This document shows, one piece after another, positions 46,279 through 55,273 of a stretch of 64,000 nucleotides of DNA. The translations under genes and the position numbers were made by a program. The DNA comes from Eubacterium multiforme (GTDB taxonomy: Bacteria; Bacillota; Clostridia; Clostridiales; Clostridiaceae): positions 46,967-110,966 of the forward strand of contig NZ_JAUSUF010000010.1 of NCBI RefSeq assembly GCF_030813415.1. The letters run 5' to 3'. The first letter of the stretch is position 1; every line of letters begins with the position of its first letter. The notes under the pieces were generated by a model that saw only the letters and a program-made list of their open reading frames with translations, did no database searches and had not been told where the DNA came from.

Positions 46279-47154
46279 CTATAAACTTAGAAATTGATTT
46301 TTATATTTAACTATAACAGTTTGTGGAATGAAATCCCCATCTGTACTATAACTTATTATGTTATTTCCTACTGGTAAACTAAAAAATTTGCTAAATATAT
46401 CTATATAACCATAAGCATTTTCTCTTAATCCATTTTCCTTAATTATTTCAACTCTTTTTTTGCCATAAGCAGTACAAATATATAGTATTTCTCCATCATT
46501 AATTTTTTTATTAACTTTTATATATTCGTTATTATTTAAAATGATTTTAGGATTTAATGCAGGTGCTTTAAAATATATTTCTAAAGGTGCTTTCATTTGT
46601 CCATTATTTATTATTTCTATTTGATTAGGTCCTTTTCTTGCTAATTCTATTCCTTCACTTTCTATACAAAAGGGAAATTCAAAATTGCTTTCCCATGTTT
46701 CTATATTTATATTATTTTCTTTCTGATCCATCCATAACGGATAATCAGCGCTTAAAGTAATAATAAACTTTCTTAAATTATTTGTATTAACTTCATCACT
46801 AAAAATCGGAATACTTGTTGCTCTTACTATTATTTCTTTTTCTATATTTTCATCATTATATTTTAATAACACATCTTGTACAGGATTGAAAATATAAACA
46901 AGTTCAGATTTAAATATCTCAACTTGCATTAGATTTTCTCCAATAATAATACCTTCTATAACTATTTCTCTTTCACTTAAAGTAGCTGAATTTATCGATT
47001 GTCCAATCTGATTTAATCCTTTAATCTTTTCAAAAATTCCTTTGGGTTGGCTATCTAAAAACTTAGTACATACTATTCCATTTTGATCTACATTACTTTC
47101 TATATTTATTTCTTTATTATTAACTAAGTTAATTACTTTAATAGAGCTATACAT
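46279..47154 (-). CDS. distal tail protein (Dit, phage tail family)
   Basis: A 291-aa tail-tip protein of the siphovirus Dit family. The N-terminal beta-sandwich includes QIGQSINSATLSEREIVIEG, and the galectin-like C-terminus includes NGQMKAPLEIYFKAPALNP and ILNNNEYI. It follows the tape measure gene by 12 bp and precedes the other baseplate genes, the usual position. It forms the hexameric ring at the tail end on which the adsorption apparatus assembles. Confidence 0.88.
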   Translation of the reverse strand: MYSSIKVINLVNNKEINIESNVDQNGIVCTKFLDSQPKGIFEKIKGLNQIGQSINSATLSEREIVIEGIIIGENLMQVEIFKSELVYIFNPVQDVLLKYNDENIEKEIIVRATSIPIFSDEVNTNNLRKFIITLSADYPLWMDQKENNINIETWESNFEFPFCIESEGIELARKGPNQIEIINNGQMKAPLEIYFKAPALNPKIILNNNEYIKVNKKINDGEILYICTAYGKKRVEIIKENGLRENAYGYIDIFSKFFSLPVGNNIISYSTDGDFIPQTVIVKYKNQFLSL

Positions 47155-47166
47155 ATATTTACCTCC

Positions 47167-50100
47167 TTATGTGAATTGTAGTTCTCTTATACTTCTTTTA
47201 GTAGCTTTAGCAATCTCATAAGGACTTGCTGTATCTGCATAAATATTTTGTGTTACATTTATATCCCCATTGCCTTTATTATAATTAGCATTTTCATCTG
47301 CTGTTAATACTCTTTCACCCTTGTGTAATCTTGCTAAATACCCATCAAAAGGAACGTTATCAAGTCCATTATAGTGAGATGATGCTGCACCATTATTTCT
47401 TGTTGCAAAATCTGCAAATGCTTTAATTGGATGGTTTAATACATATCCTATAGTATCATCCCAATTTCTTGTAACCCAATCGAATAAACCTGCTGTATGT
47501 TCACATGCTACCTTAATAGCATTATTCCAAATAGCATCTTTCTTTTCATCATAGCTATCTTTTATAGGTTTGAATTTAGTACCATCTTTTAATCCTTTAT
47601 CTATAGCTTCTCTTGCTTTTACTGGATTACCATAAATACTATCTGTTGTTTTATCCCATACTCCATTTATTTGTCCTGTTGCTTCATCTACTGATACATA
47701 ACAATCGTGCATACTTCCATCAGTAGTATCTTTTATTTGATAATAACCTGTTTTTGTAATACCATTTAATTTTTCCATCTTTTTGCTATAGTTTAATAAG
47801 CTTGTTTGTTTAGCTTGTTCTTCAGATGTAAGTATTTCTCCATTTTTAGCATTTATATATCTTGCTAATTCTGGATATTTCTTTAAAGCAGCTTCTAAAT
47901 AACCATTGTATTGACTATTTTTGGTTTTAATAGACTTTTGTTTTAAGCCTTCAAGTTTTTTTATTTCTTCATCAGCTGCTTTTTGTTCTTCTTTAGACAT
48001 TTTAGGTTTATACAACTTTAATAATTCAATTTTTTTATCATATTTTTCAGTATCAATTTTTATTTCTTTATCTCTTGCTTGTGCTTTTTCTTTTAATAAA
48101 GAAGATACACCTTTCATATCTAAAGAATTCATTTTAGCATTAAAAGTAGCTTGTGCTGCTAACATTTCGCTTTGACTTTTTGCTGTATTTTCTGCTGCAA
48201 CATTTCCTATTTTCTTTGTTAATTCTTCTATTTCTTTTAATTCATCTTCACTTAAATCTCTTTTTTTCTTCCTAGCATTTTCTTGTATTTTTAAAATTTC
48301 TTTATGATATTTTTCTACTTCTTTTATTTGTTTATCTTGAGAATGTTTTAAGAAGTCATTTATCTTTTTCTCGTTTTCATCCAATTTTCCATCATCAGCT
48401 TTAAAACATTCTGCCATTTCCTTCTGTACTTCTGGACTTCTACTCTTTATTTTTTTAATGGCATCATTAACAATTTCATCTAATCTTTTATTAAGTTTTG
48501 CACCATCTTTTTTACTTATAAGTCCATCTAAACCATTACTATGTGCTAATTCAAAATTAAAATTAGCTATTCTATTAGCTACCTTATCTAATTCTTTAGC
48601 TGTGTCTGGAGCTACTTTACTATTCCAATCTTTATGTTTAATATTAAATTTATCCATTTCTGCTGCTGTTAAAGCATAACTACCATTTAAATTTAATAAT
48701 GCATTATCTACTAATCCCAGATCTTCTTTACTTCTTAGACAACTACCATTCATAGTTTCACTATTCTTTGTAAATAGATAAATTCCACCTGCAACTGCTG
48801 CGATTATTCCAATCAAAGGTAATGCTACTGCACTTAAAGCCCCAACTCCTACAGCTGCTCCACCTGCTGCAACTCCTGCTCCTGCTGTTGCTGTTGCTGT
48901 TCCTGCTACCAATGGTGCTAAAGTTGTACATAATGTTATACCTTTTCCTGCAATACTTAATACTGGTCCTGCTGCTATTGCAATACCACCTAATGTAAGT
49001 ATTATCTCTTGGGTGTGTGGATCTAATGCACTAAATTCATCAGCAAGATTTCCTACATCTTCTGCGACTTCTTTTATTGCAGGTGCTACTACTTTAAGCA
49101 TTTTTATTGAAGCTGTTTCTAATGCTCCCCCAGCTTGTTCTATACTAGCTTTAGTGTTATCTTGCATTGTTTCAGCCATTTCTTTGGCTGCTCCATCACA
49201 ATCCTTATAGCTATTAGTTAAATCATCTAATCCTGCCTTACCATTATCCATTAATACCATCATTCCACTTAAAGCTTCTGTACCAAAGATAGTAGCAATT
49301 TTATTTTGCTTTTGCTCTTGCGTTAATCCCTTAGTTTTAACACTTAACTCTTCTACAATGGTACTTAAATCTTTCATTTTTCCACTTGAATCAAAAGCAG
49401 TAAATCCTATTGATTTCATAGCACTTATGGCAGGATCGCTTGGTTTTGTTAGTCTAACTAATGCAGCTCTTAATGTTGTACCTGCTTGACTACCTTTTAT
49501 ACCTGCATTTGCCATTTCTCCAATAGCGGCAGTTACTTGTTCTAAAGATAATCCCATTGTATGTGCAACTGGTGCAATATACTTCATTGCATCACCTGTA
49601 TCTTTAACCGCAGCATTTGTTGCACCCGCATTTTTAGCTAATACATCAGCTACATGCCCTGCTTGACTTGCTTCTAATCCAAAACCTCTAAGAGTACTTG
49701 CTGCTATATCAGAACTTGTCGCCAAATCTTCACCAGAACTTGCTGCTAAATCTAAAAGTCCTGGCATAGCTTCCATTATTTCTTTCGTATTGAATCCAGC
49801 AGATGCTAAATTTTCCATACCTTCTGCTACTTCTTTTGCACTAAATGCTGTACTCTGTCCTAAAGATAAAGCTTGATCTTCTAATTCCTTAAATTGATCT
49901 CCCGTAGCTCCACTTATAGCTTTAACTCTTGACATTTGAGATTCAAAATCCATTCCTACTTTTATACCTACTGCACCTACTGCTGCAAGTGGAACCGATA
50001 CATGAGTAGTTAATTTATCTCCTATATTAGTTAGACTTTTACCTATATTCCCTAACTTATTAGATGCTTTACTAGCTGTTTGTTCTCCTCTTTCCTCTAC

Positions 50101-50181
50101 TTTATCCATAGATTTATTAAAGTTATCTACATCCCCATTAACAGCCACAACTAAAGGTGCTAACTCTATACCACTAGCCAT
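47167..50181 (-). CDS. phage tail tape measure protein (TP901 family)
   Basis: A 1004-aa protein: a Gly/Ala/Ser-rich N-terminal TP901 core (FESQMSRVKAISGATGDQFKE, AFSAKEVAEGMENLASAGF, GTTLRAALVRLTKPSDP), a hydrophobic central stretch around residues 390-460, then long coiled coils and a C-terminal DGYLARLHKGERVLTADENA segment. It sets tail length and spans the tail lumen. It sits right after the gpG/gpGT chaperone genes and before Dit. A normal ribosome binding site (GGAGGT) precedes the start. Confidence 0.95.
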   Translation of the reverse strand: MASGIELAPLVVAVNGDVDNFNKSMDKVEERGEQTASKASNKLGNIGKSLTNIGDKLTTHVSVPLAAVGAVGIKVGMDFESQMSRVKAISGATGDQFKELEDQALSLGQSTAFSAKEVAEGMENLASAGFNTKEIMEAMPGLLDLAASSGEDLATSSDIAASTLRGFGLEASQAGHVADVLAKNAGATNAAVKDTGDAMKYIAPVAHTMGLSLEQVTAAIGEMANAGIKGSQAGTTLRAALVRLTKPSDPAISAMKSIGFTAFDSSGKMKDLSTIVEELSVKTKGLTQEQKQNKIATIFGTEALSGMMVLMDNGKAGLDDLTNSYKDCDGAAKEMAETMQDNTKASIEQAGGALETASIKMLKVVAPAIKEVAEDVGNLADEFSALDPHTQEIILTLGGIAIAAGPVLSIAGKGITLCTTLAPLVAGTATATAGAGVAAGGAAVGVGALSAVALPLIGIIAAVAGGIYLFTKNSETMNGSCLRSKEDLGLVDNALLNLNGSYALTAAEMDKFNIKHKDWNSKVAPDTAKELDKVANRIANFNFELAHSNGLDGLISKKDGAKLNKRLDEIVNDAIKKIKSRSPEVQKEMAECFKADDGKLDENEKKINDFLKHSQDKQIKEVEKYHKEILKIQENARKKKRDLSEDELKEIEELTKKIGNVAAENTAKSQSEMLAAQATFNAKMNSLDMKGVSSLLKEKAQARDKEIKIDTEKYDKKIELLKLYKPKMSKEEQKAADEEIKKLEGLKQKSIKTKNSQYNGYLEAALKKYPELARYINAKNGEILTSEEQAKQTSLLNYSKKMEKLNGITKTGYYQIKDTTDGSMHDCYVSVDEATGQINGVWDKTTDSIYGNPVKAREAIDKGLKDGTKFKPIKDSYDEKKDAIWNNAIKVACEHTAGLFDWVTRNWDDTIGYVLNHPIKAFADFATRNNGAASSHYNGLDNVPFDGYLARLHKGERVLTADENANYNKGNGDINVTQNIYADTASPYEIAKATKRSIRELQFT

Positions 50182-50186
50182 CTGTT

Positions 50187-50821
50187 TTACCTCCTTTCTT
50201 TTTTTACTTTATTAGTTAATTTACAATTACTTATCTTTTTGTTATCTGCCTTAGTAACTTGTATTTCTGCTAATGTTTGTAAGAATTCTCTTCCCTTTTC
50301 AGTTCCTTTTAATCCATATAGCCATGATTCTTTTCTATACAATAAATAAAGACTATAAGGCAGGTTATCAATCTCCATAAAATTCAAACCTGTATAATCA
50401 CTTATAGTCTTTATTTCTGCTGTTTTAGATATATAGTCCTTCTCCCATTCCTCTATAGGAAAATACTTTTCAATTAAAGCTTCTCCTATTTTCCCATCTG
50501 GAATGGGGAGTTTTAGTTTGGGCTTTCTTCTATCCCTTTTATAGCATTTATTAATGTAGTATATAGTGCTTTAATAGCTGTAAAAGATAAATTATCAATA
50601 TCCTTGTCATTAAATTTTTTATTACTAGAATTATTATTTAAAAAGCTTACTAATATATCAGATTGCTCTTTATATATTTCTTCCTCTGTTATTTCTCCTA
50701 AACTTTTTTCGTAAACTCTTACTTTTTTAGCTAAAGAAAAGGAAGGCTGATTGACCTTCACTAATCCTTTGTTTATCTTAATTTCTATTGGTTTGCTATT
50801 TATTAAATCTAAATCTAACAT
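50187..50821 (-). CDS. tail assembly chaperone gpGT, -1 frameshift product
   Basis: The gpG frame can shift -1 at CCCAAAC (complement of 50516-50522), directly before its stop. After the shift, the frame stays open to 50187, reading LKLPIPDGKIGEALIEKYF, then PIEEWEKDYISKTAEIKT and continuing into NFMEIDNLPYSLYLLYRKES, giving 211 aa. The 66-aa frame from 50387 is only the internal ATG of this extension. In lambda-like and SPP1-like phages, gpG and gpGT in a fixed ratio help tail assembly around the tape measure. Confidence 0.82.
50513..50821 (-). CDS. tail assembly chaperone gpG
   Basis: A 102-aa protein (MLDLDLINSKPIEIKINK start) of the phage tail assembly chaperone type. It lies between the major tail protein and tape measure genes, the usual place. 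Its last codons ESPN overlap the slippery heptamer CCCAAAC, and the stop follows immediately. The short acidic C-terminus, without a membrane span, suits a soluble chaperone. Identification rests on location, size and the frameshift signal rather than on a strong family motif. Confidence 0.78.
   Translation of the reverse strand: MLDLDLINSKPIEIKINKGLVKVNQPSFSLAKKVRVYEKSLGEITEEEIYKEQSDILVSFLNNNSSNKKFNDKDIDNLSFTAIKALYTTLINAIKGIEESPN
50516..50522 (-). promoter_or_regulatory. programmed -1 ribosomal slippery site CCCAAAC
   Basis: The heptamer is in the X-XXY-YYZ phase with gpG codons (C CCA AAC) and is followed at once by the UAA stop. Tandem slippage re-pairs CCC and AAA. The next frame is open for 110 codons. 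Confidence 0.85.
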
Positions 50822-50840
50822 TTAAAATTTCTCCTATTTC

Positions 50841-51368
50841 TTATATTTCTTGTTCAAACGCTGCTAAAAAGCCTTTAATCTTTTCAATTGCTTGAATTTC
50901 TGCATTAATTGTTGTTTCTTTTTCTCCAAAATCTAATCCAAAGCCATTCCCGCCTTGACCAATCATAGTGAATCTTAAATGCTTTCCTTCTTCTTCATGT
51001 ACAAACCTAATAAGTACATTTTTCAATGATCCACCACCACCGAATGTTAAAGTCCTGGTTTTCTTTGAACTATCTTCTGTCAATTTAGCTGTAGATAATA
51101 ATGCTAATTTATCTAAATCCCATGATATAATTCCTGTCTTTGCTGTTATATCTTCTTTAGTTATAAAAGATTTAACTGTTTTACCATATTGATTATCAAC
51201 ATCATATTTTTTAGGTTTATAATCAATCTTAAAACCTCCACTACAATGTCCTACGTTATGTTCATCTGTTTCTATAGTTGCATGATCCGGTATTTCTGTA
51301 CCTGTAAATTCGTACATAAAAACTTCTCCTGCTCCTAGCATAATTTCATCTTTATTTGCTTCTGCCAT
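50841..51368 (-). CDS. major tail protein
   Basis: A 175-aa protein that is predicted beta-rich and begins MAEANKDEIMLGAGEVFMYEF, typical of the phage tail-tube family with LGAGEVF/YE. It contains the loop GHCSGGFKIDYKPK and closing ETTINAEIQAIEKIKGF. It lies between the tail terminator-like and chaperone genes; two genes later comes the tape measure. It builds the tail tube. Assigned by location plus pattern. Confidence 0.82.
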   Translation of the reverse strand: MAEANKDEIMLGAGEVFMYEFTGTEIPDHATIETDEHNVGHCSGGFKIDYKPKKYDVDNQYGKTVKSFITKEDITAKTGIISWDLDKLALLSTAKLTEDSSKKTRTLTFGGGGSLKNVLIRFVHEEEGKHLRFTMIGQGGNGFGLDFGEKETTINAEIQAIEKIKGFLAAFEQEI

Positions 51369-51370
51369 AA

Positions 51371-51751
51371 TTATCTATCTCCTTTGTATTTAATAATAAA
51401 AATAACGCTATTCTCAAACATTTGTAAATCTTCTCTAAATAGCGTTCCTCCACCACTTCTAGTTGCTTTAAAGGTTATATATTTATATGTTTTAAACTTG
51501 CTATCACTGACATTACTATTAAAAATGTCTTCTAAACACTTTTCAATTACCTTAACTTCGTCATAATCATTCCATATTATATTAATCTGCAATTGAGTTT
51601 GACTCACATAATCTTTAAATATAGGTGCATATGAATATACTAAGGAAGGCTTAGAAATATCTGTAGTCATTAATGGAAAAAACCGATTCTCACCAACTAA
51701 TTCTATTAACTCTTTATTAGTATTTAAATACTCAATAATTGTATTTTCTAT
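51371..51751 (-). CDS. tail terminator/minor tail protein with non-AUG start
   Basis: The frame from the first ATG (51670) gives 99 aa, but stays open upstream and reads a natural-looking peptide, IENTIIEYLNTNKELIELVG, then ENRFFPLMTTDIS. Upstream there is no ATG; AGGGAGG lies six bases before an in-frame ATA at 51749-51751, while an ATT at 51755-51757 lies closer. I therefore place the start near 51751 (about 126 aa), overlapping the preceding gene. The position after the HK97 gp10-like gene and before the major tail protein fits a tail terminator. Confidence 0.6.
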   Translation of the reverse strand: MENTIIEYLNTNKELIELVGENRFFPLMTTDISKPSLVYSYAPIFKDYVSQTQLQINIIWNDYDEVKVIEKCLEDIFNSNVSDSKFKTYKYITFKATRSGGGTLFREDLQMFENSVIFIIKYKGDR

Positions 51752-52167
51752 CTCAATCCCTCCCTTAACATGAGCTCTATTCTAGCTATATTATCAGTCT
51801 TTGCTTTTTCTAAAAAAGGATTAGGCTTTTGCCCTTTGGTTGTATGCCAACCTTTATACTTACCTGCCTTAGCTTCATACCTCCATGGTGTTTTTCTTCC
51901 ATCTCCGTTTACTGCATATATTCCAGTACCTTGATGCACATATGGAGCATATTCTAAGCTACTTGCTATATAACCATTTACTGAATTCATATTATGAACT
52001 GTTCTAAAAAATATACTAGCTCTTAATATCCCCATATCTACTGGGCAGTTTTTAACAGCTTCTCTTTTAATAAGTAAGCAACATTTATTAATGTTTTTTC
52101 TTAGTTGCATATTCATTTTAGCTTTTGCTTCTTTACAACTATTTTTAAACTCTTCGTTATTAGACAT
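51748..52167 (-). CDS. HK97 gp10-like head-tail protein
   Basis: A 139-aa protein with the HK97-gp10 signature: CPVDMGILRASI after an N-terminal helix, EYAPYVHQGTGIYAVNG, then KPNPFLEKA near the end. It joins head and tail in siphoviruses. Its start overlaps the stop of the head-closure gene by 8 bp, and its end overlaps the next gene's non-AUG start. Confidence 0.9.
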   Translation of the reverse strand: MSNNEEFKNSCKEAKAKMNMQLRKNINKCCLLIKREAVKNCPVDMGILRASIFFRTVHNMNSVNGYIASSLEYAPYVHQGTGIYAVNGDGRKTPWRYEAKAGKYKGWHTTKGQKPNPFLEKAKTDNIARIELMLREGLR

Positions 52168-52471
52168 TTTCTATCACCTTCAAAAAGACCTGATTTAATC
52201 TTCCTTGTGGATTTGTTCCAGTTATGTTGTAAATCTTATCTCCATCTTTTAACCTATTTTTAGAAGTAACACTCTTATCAAAAGTTAATCCTATATGAGT
52301 ACTAGAATTATATATGGCATTACTTGTATTAACTCTATTATCAGTTTCATAGATTGCTATTAAAATAGGCTCTTTTAAATCTATCCAATCCTTTTTTCTA
52401 GCTCCAGAAGGTTTTATAATTTCTTTATTTTCCTGTAATATAAGTTTTCTCATTTCTGAATTTATACTCAT
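52160..52471 (-). CDS. phage head closure protein
   Basis: A 103-aa protein, with residues 20-100 forming the beta-barrel pattern of SPP1 gp16-like head closure proteins (IAIYETDNRVNTSN, GLTFDKSVTSKNRLKDGDKI, then GTNPQGRLNQVFLKV). It lies between the head-tail connector and gp10-like genes, in standard order. Confidence 0.82.
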   Translation of the reverse strand: MSINSEMRKLILQENKEIIKPSGARKKDWIDLKEPILIAIYETDNRVNTSNAIYNSSTHIGLTFDKSVTSKNRLKDGDKIYNITGTNPQGRLNQVFLKVIENV

Positions 52472-52482
52472 ATCATCACCTC

Positions 52483-52785
52483 TTAAGGAAGCTTTCTATA
52501 ACGATTTAACTTTCTTTTAATATCCTTTGGAATATCATCTAAATAACTTGTAGATACACCACTAAAGCCTTCTGAACTTATTCCTTCTGTACCAAGTCTA
52601 TTACATTTAATAATTACTAACTCTATCAAAGATCCTTCAAGTCCTGCTGGTAATTCATTTAAGTTTGTATATCCTAATAAATCATTCTCTGTTTCTTCTA
52701 TAAGATCATTGATTAATTCATTAGATTGATTAGTTGCTGAATTGCTTCTTCTCTTTATTTTTTCTAATATCTTTTTATTATCCAT
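52483..52785 (-). CDS. phage head-tail connector protein (gp15-like)
   Basis: A 100-aa mostly helical protein following the capsid gene. The block LIELVIIKCNRLGTEGISSEG, then GVSTSYLDDIPKDIKRKLN, is typical of phage gp6/gp15-like head-tail connectors of Firmicute siphoviruses. It forms the ring under the portal. Confidence 0.85.
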   Translation of the reverse strand: MDNKKILEKIKRRSNSATNQSNELINDLIEETENDLLGYTNLNELPAGLEGSLIELVIIKCNRLGTEGISSEGFSGVSTSYLDDIPKDIKRKLNRYRKLP

Positions 52786-52825
52786 AATATCACCTATAAA
52801 AATAAGAGTAGACTAAATATCTACT

Positions 52826-53695
52826 CTATTTCTTGAATTTAGCTAAAACAACTTTGCTAGGATTTGAAACTACTGCTGTATAAAATTCATCAACTGAAAG
52901 GATAGTTTTTCTTCCTAATGTGTTTCTTTCTTTTTCTAAGTTTACATTTCTTTTTAAATAAATAGTTAAAGCTGGTACTTCTTGATTTTGTATATTTGCT
53001 TCTGAATTTTCTTCTAAAACTACAATAGGGCAAGAATAAAAAGCACTTGTTGAATCTAAAACTACTTTTTTACTAGGTACTACACTTGCACCAGCTATAG
53101 AACCAATTTCACCTGTCATCATTACTTTGTTGCCATATTTATTAACATCTATAAAATCAGGATCTTTTCTTAAAGTTGTAATTTGTTTTGGATTTACAAA
53201 CATAACCTTTTTACTTGAAACTTCTTCATCAAATAAATCTATTGCATCTACAATTCCATTATATGAAATCTTAGAAGCTGAACCATCATATACTAATGTC
53301 TTAACACCTAGTAAAGCACTCATACAATCATTATCAACTTTAGAAGCTAATGACTTAGATAATTGTCCTGTTGCTTGTCCAAGTGGATCACCATATCCAC
53401 TTAATAAAGCTTCATCTGTTATTTCTACTGCTTTCATTGCTTTTTTTACCTTTGCTTTTGTAGTTGATGCAGTTAATACTGTTGTTCCTGCTTCTACACC
53501 TTCTGCAACATCTTCTGCATCTCCAATGTATGCATAAGCTGGTACTGTTATAGTATCTCCTGGTTTTCCTTGTAAAGTAGTATCAATCTTAGCAAATGGT
53601 GTTACTACTATCTTTTTACCTATTTGACCATCAATCATGTCTGCCATTACTTGTGGGTCAATTAAATTTTCTAATTTTGTTGTTCCTGTTGCCAT
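52826..53695 (-). CDS. major capsid protein (N4-gp56 family)
   Basis: A 289-aa capsid protein. The sequence TTKLENLIDPQVMADMIDGQ, then GDTITVPAYAYIGDAEDVAE and EITDEALLSGYGDPLGQ, is characteristic of the N4-gp56 capsid family with HK97 fold. The gene follows the scaffold by 3 bp and is closed by a weak T-rich stretch. It is the main shell protein. Confidence 0.92.
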   Translation of the reverse strand: MATGTTKLENLIDPQVMADMIDGQIGKKIVVTPFAKIDTTLQGKPGDTITVPAYAYIGDAEDVAEGVEAGTTVLTASTTKAKVKKAMKAVEITDEALLSGYGDPLGQATGQLSKSLASKVDNDCMSALLGVKTLVYDGSASKISYNGIVDAIDLFDEEVSSKKVMFVNPKQITTLRKDPDFIDVNKYGNKVMMTGEIGSIAGASVVPSKKVVLDSTSAFYSCPIVVLEENSEANIQNQEVPALTIYLKRNVNLEKERNTLGRKTILSVDEFYTAVVSNPSKVVLAKFKK

Positions 53696-53698
53696 AGT

Positions 53699-54298
53699 TT
53701 ACATCTCTCCTTTTAATGAATTATATAATTCTGGATTATCTTGATTTAATTTAACTCTTTCAAGGTAACCCATTTTATTAAATTGTTCTTTTGTAATTGT
53801 TGTTGGTTTACCATCTGGATTAGGTGGAGTCTTACCTCCTAAAGAAACTTCAAACATATCTTTGTAAGTATCTTTAAAGCCTTTAAGCTGTTCATCTAAT
53901 CCTGTTACTGTTCCATCTTCATTTATTACTAACTTATCTCTATTAATTTTAGATGCTAGCAAATCAGAATGTTTTGCTTTAGCTTTAGTTAATGCACTAT
54001 TTATAGCACTATCTAAAGTTAAATTTCTTACCTTAGTTTCATATTCTGTCTTTTGTGTCTTAATAGTATTTTCATACTCTTTTACTTTTGTTTGAAGTTC
54101 TTCATTATTAGAATTATTTTTCTTTAAATTAGTGATAGTATTATTAGCTTCTTTTAGTTGACTATTAGCACTTTCTAGCTTAGTAGTAGCTTCTACTGTC
54201 TTAGCTTTCTCTGCTTCAATGTCTGAACCATTTTCAGCCATAATCTTATCAATAACTTCTTTTTCTAAGCCTAAATCTTCTAAAAACTTTCTTTTCAT
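53699..54298 (-). CDS. phage scaffolding protein (GP20-like)
   Basis: A 199-aa protein: the N-terminal MKRKFLEDLGLEKEVIDKIM motif, a long coiled coil (residues 30-100: EKAKTVEATTKLESANSQLK and more), and a C-terminal LGGKTPPNPDGKPTTITKE tail. This is the pattern of minor structural GP20/scaffold proteins, placed directly before the capsid gene. It guides procapsid assembly and is usually not in the mature virion. Confidence 0.9.
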   Translation of the reverse strand: MKRKFLEDLGLEKEVIDKIMAENGSDIEAEKAKTVEATTKLESANSQLKEANNTITNLKKNNSNNEELQTKVKEYENTIKTQKTEYETKVRNLTLDSAINSALTKAKAKHSDLLASKINRDKLVINEDGTVTGLDEQLKGFKDTYKDMFEVSLGGKTPPNPDGKPTTITKEQFNKMGYLERVKLNQDNPELYNSLKGEM

Positions 54299-54384
54299 AT
54301 TTAATCACTCCTAATCTACGCCTTTTACGTGAGTTGCTCCACTGATTAATATCTTCTTTTACGCCTGGATATTTAAAGGCAAAA

Positions 54385-54410
54385 TTAAAAAGCCTTATTT
54401 CTAAGACTTT
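54385..54410 (-). terminator. weak hairpin after the gp7-like gene
   Basis: On the minus strand AAAGTCTTA pairs with TAAGGCTTT (one mismatch) around GAAA, followed by a T-rich tail. It lies between the head morphogenesis and scaffold genes and may lower read-through. Marginal. Confidence 0.45.
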
Positions 54411-55273
54411 TAATTACTTATTATTACTTCCTTCTTTTCCTTTTTGTCTTTAAAAGTTTTGTTTATATCTTCTTTAGCTTTATCATGGTCTTTCTTAGCA
54501 TCTTCTTCATCTATAATTGGTAAATAGGTACATCTACAATTAGCATGAAGTGGTAACACTGGTCTATCTTTAAGACTATATATATTACCATGTTTTATTC
54601 CACATCTAGGACAAGTCCTTTCATCTTCTGCCGCCCAATATTGAACCTTATCACATCCACTATCTGTATAAGCTTGTATACTGCTCTCATTTAAATAGTG
54701 CATTGTTTCAGTTCTTACTAGCCTATGTGCTACATTAAAACCCTCATTCATTCTATTATTAAGCTGTATAGCCATTTCTGTAACTGTTTTTCCTTGTGTA
54801 AGTCCAGTAGTTAGAATATCGTTTAGATTTATAGCTAATGTCTTAGTATTCTTCCAAAGTCTTTCAGAGAAATTACTACCTAACCATGGTTTGTTAAGCA
54901 TTTCTTCCATTAACTTTTTATTAGGCATAGCAAAATCTATCTGTCCTAGTTCTTCCATAGTAGCTTTATAATTAAGATTAAAACCTTCATACATATTTTT
55001 CTTGCCAAAGTTCTCTGTATCTGTGCCAAGTTGCTTTATTATAAGATTAATATTATCTTGTAGCTTACTAAGTCTATTATATCTATGTGCATCAGATAAA
55101 CTTATACTTGATGTTTCCATCTTTTCACCTAATCTGTATAATTCATCACTGATATTTGTACTTGCTTCTTGATACATTTCTAATAATGCTCTATTCTTTT
55201 CCTCTAAACTGTTATATATATTCCAAGTCTTTTTAGCAACTCTATTCTCCCAGTATTCAGAGTTCTTATTCAT
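54410..55273 (-). CDS. phage head morphogenesis protein (SPP1 gp7 family)
   Basis: A 287-aa protein of the SPP1 gp7/Mu F minor head family. Typical features are TTGLTQGKTVTEMAIQLNNR, RLVRTETMHYLNESSIQAY and the C-terminal zinc-like motif WAAEDERTCPRCGIKHG...LPLHANCRC. The start was set at ATG 55273 after AGGTGGGG, 8 bp inside the portal gene's end; a longer frame to 55342 is less likely. It co-operates with the portal in head assembly. Confidence 0.92.
   Translation of the reverse strand: MNKNSEYWENRVAKKTWNIYNSLEEKNRALLEMYQEASTNISDELYRLGEKMETSSISLSDAHRYNRLSKLQDNINLIIKQLGTDTENFGKKNMYEGFNLNYKATMEELGQIDFAMPNKKLMEEMLNKPWLGSNFSERLWKNTKTLAINLNDILTTGLTQGKTVTEMAIQLNNRMNEGFNVAHRLVRTETMHYLNESSIQAYTDSGCDKVQYWAAEDERTCPRCGIKHGNIYSLKDRPVLPLHANCRCTYLPIIDEEDAKKDHDKAKEDINKTFKDKKEKKEVIISN

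Noticed and set aside
50187..50387. Independent 66-aa gene
   Set aside because: The reading frame continues upstream to the gpG slippery site, so the ATG at 50387 is internal to the gpT extension and lacks a convincing ribosome binding site.
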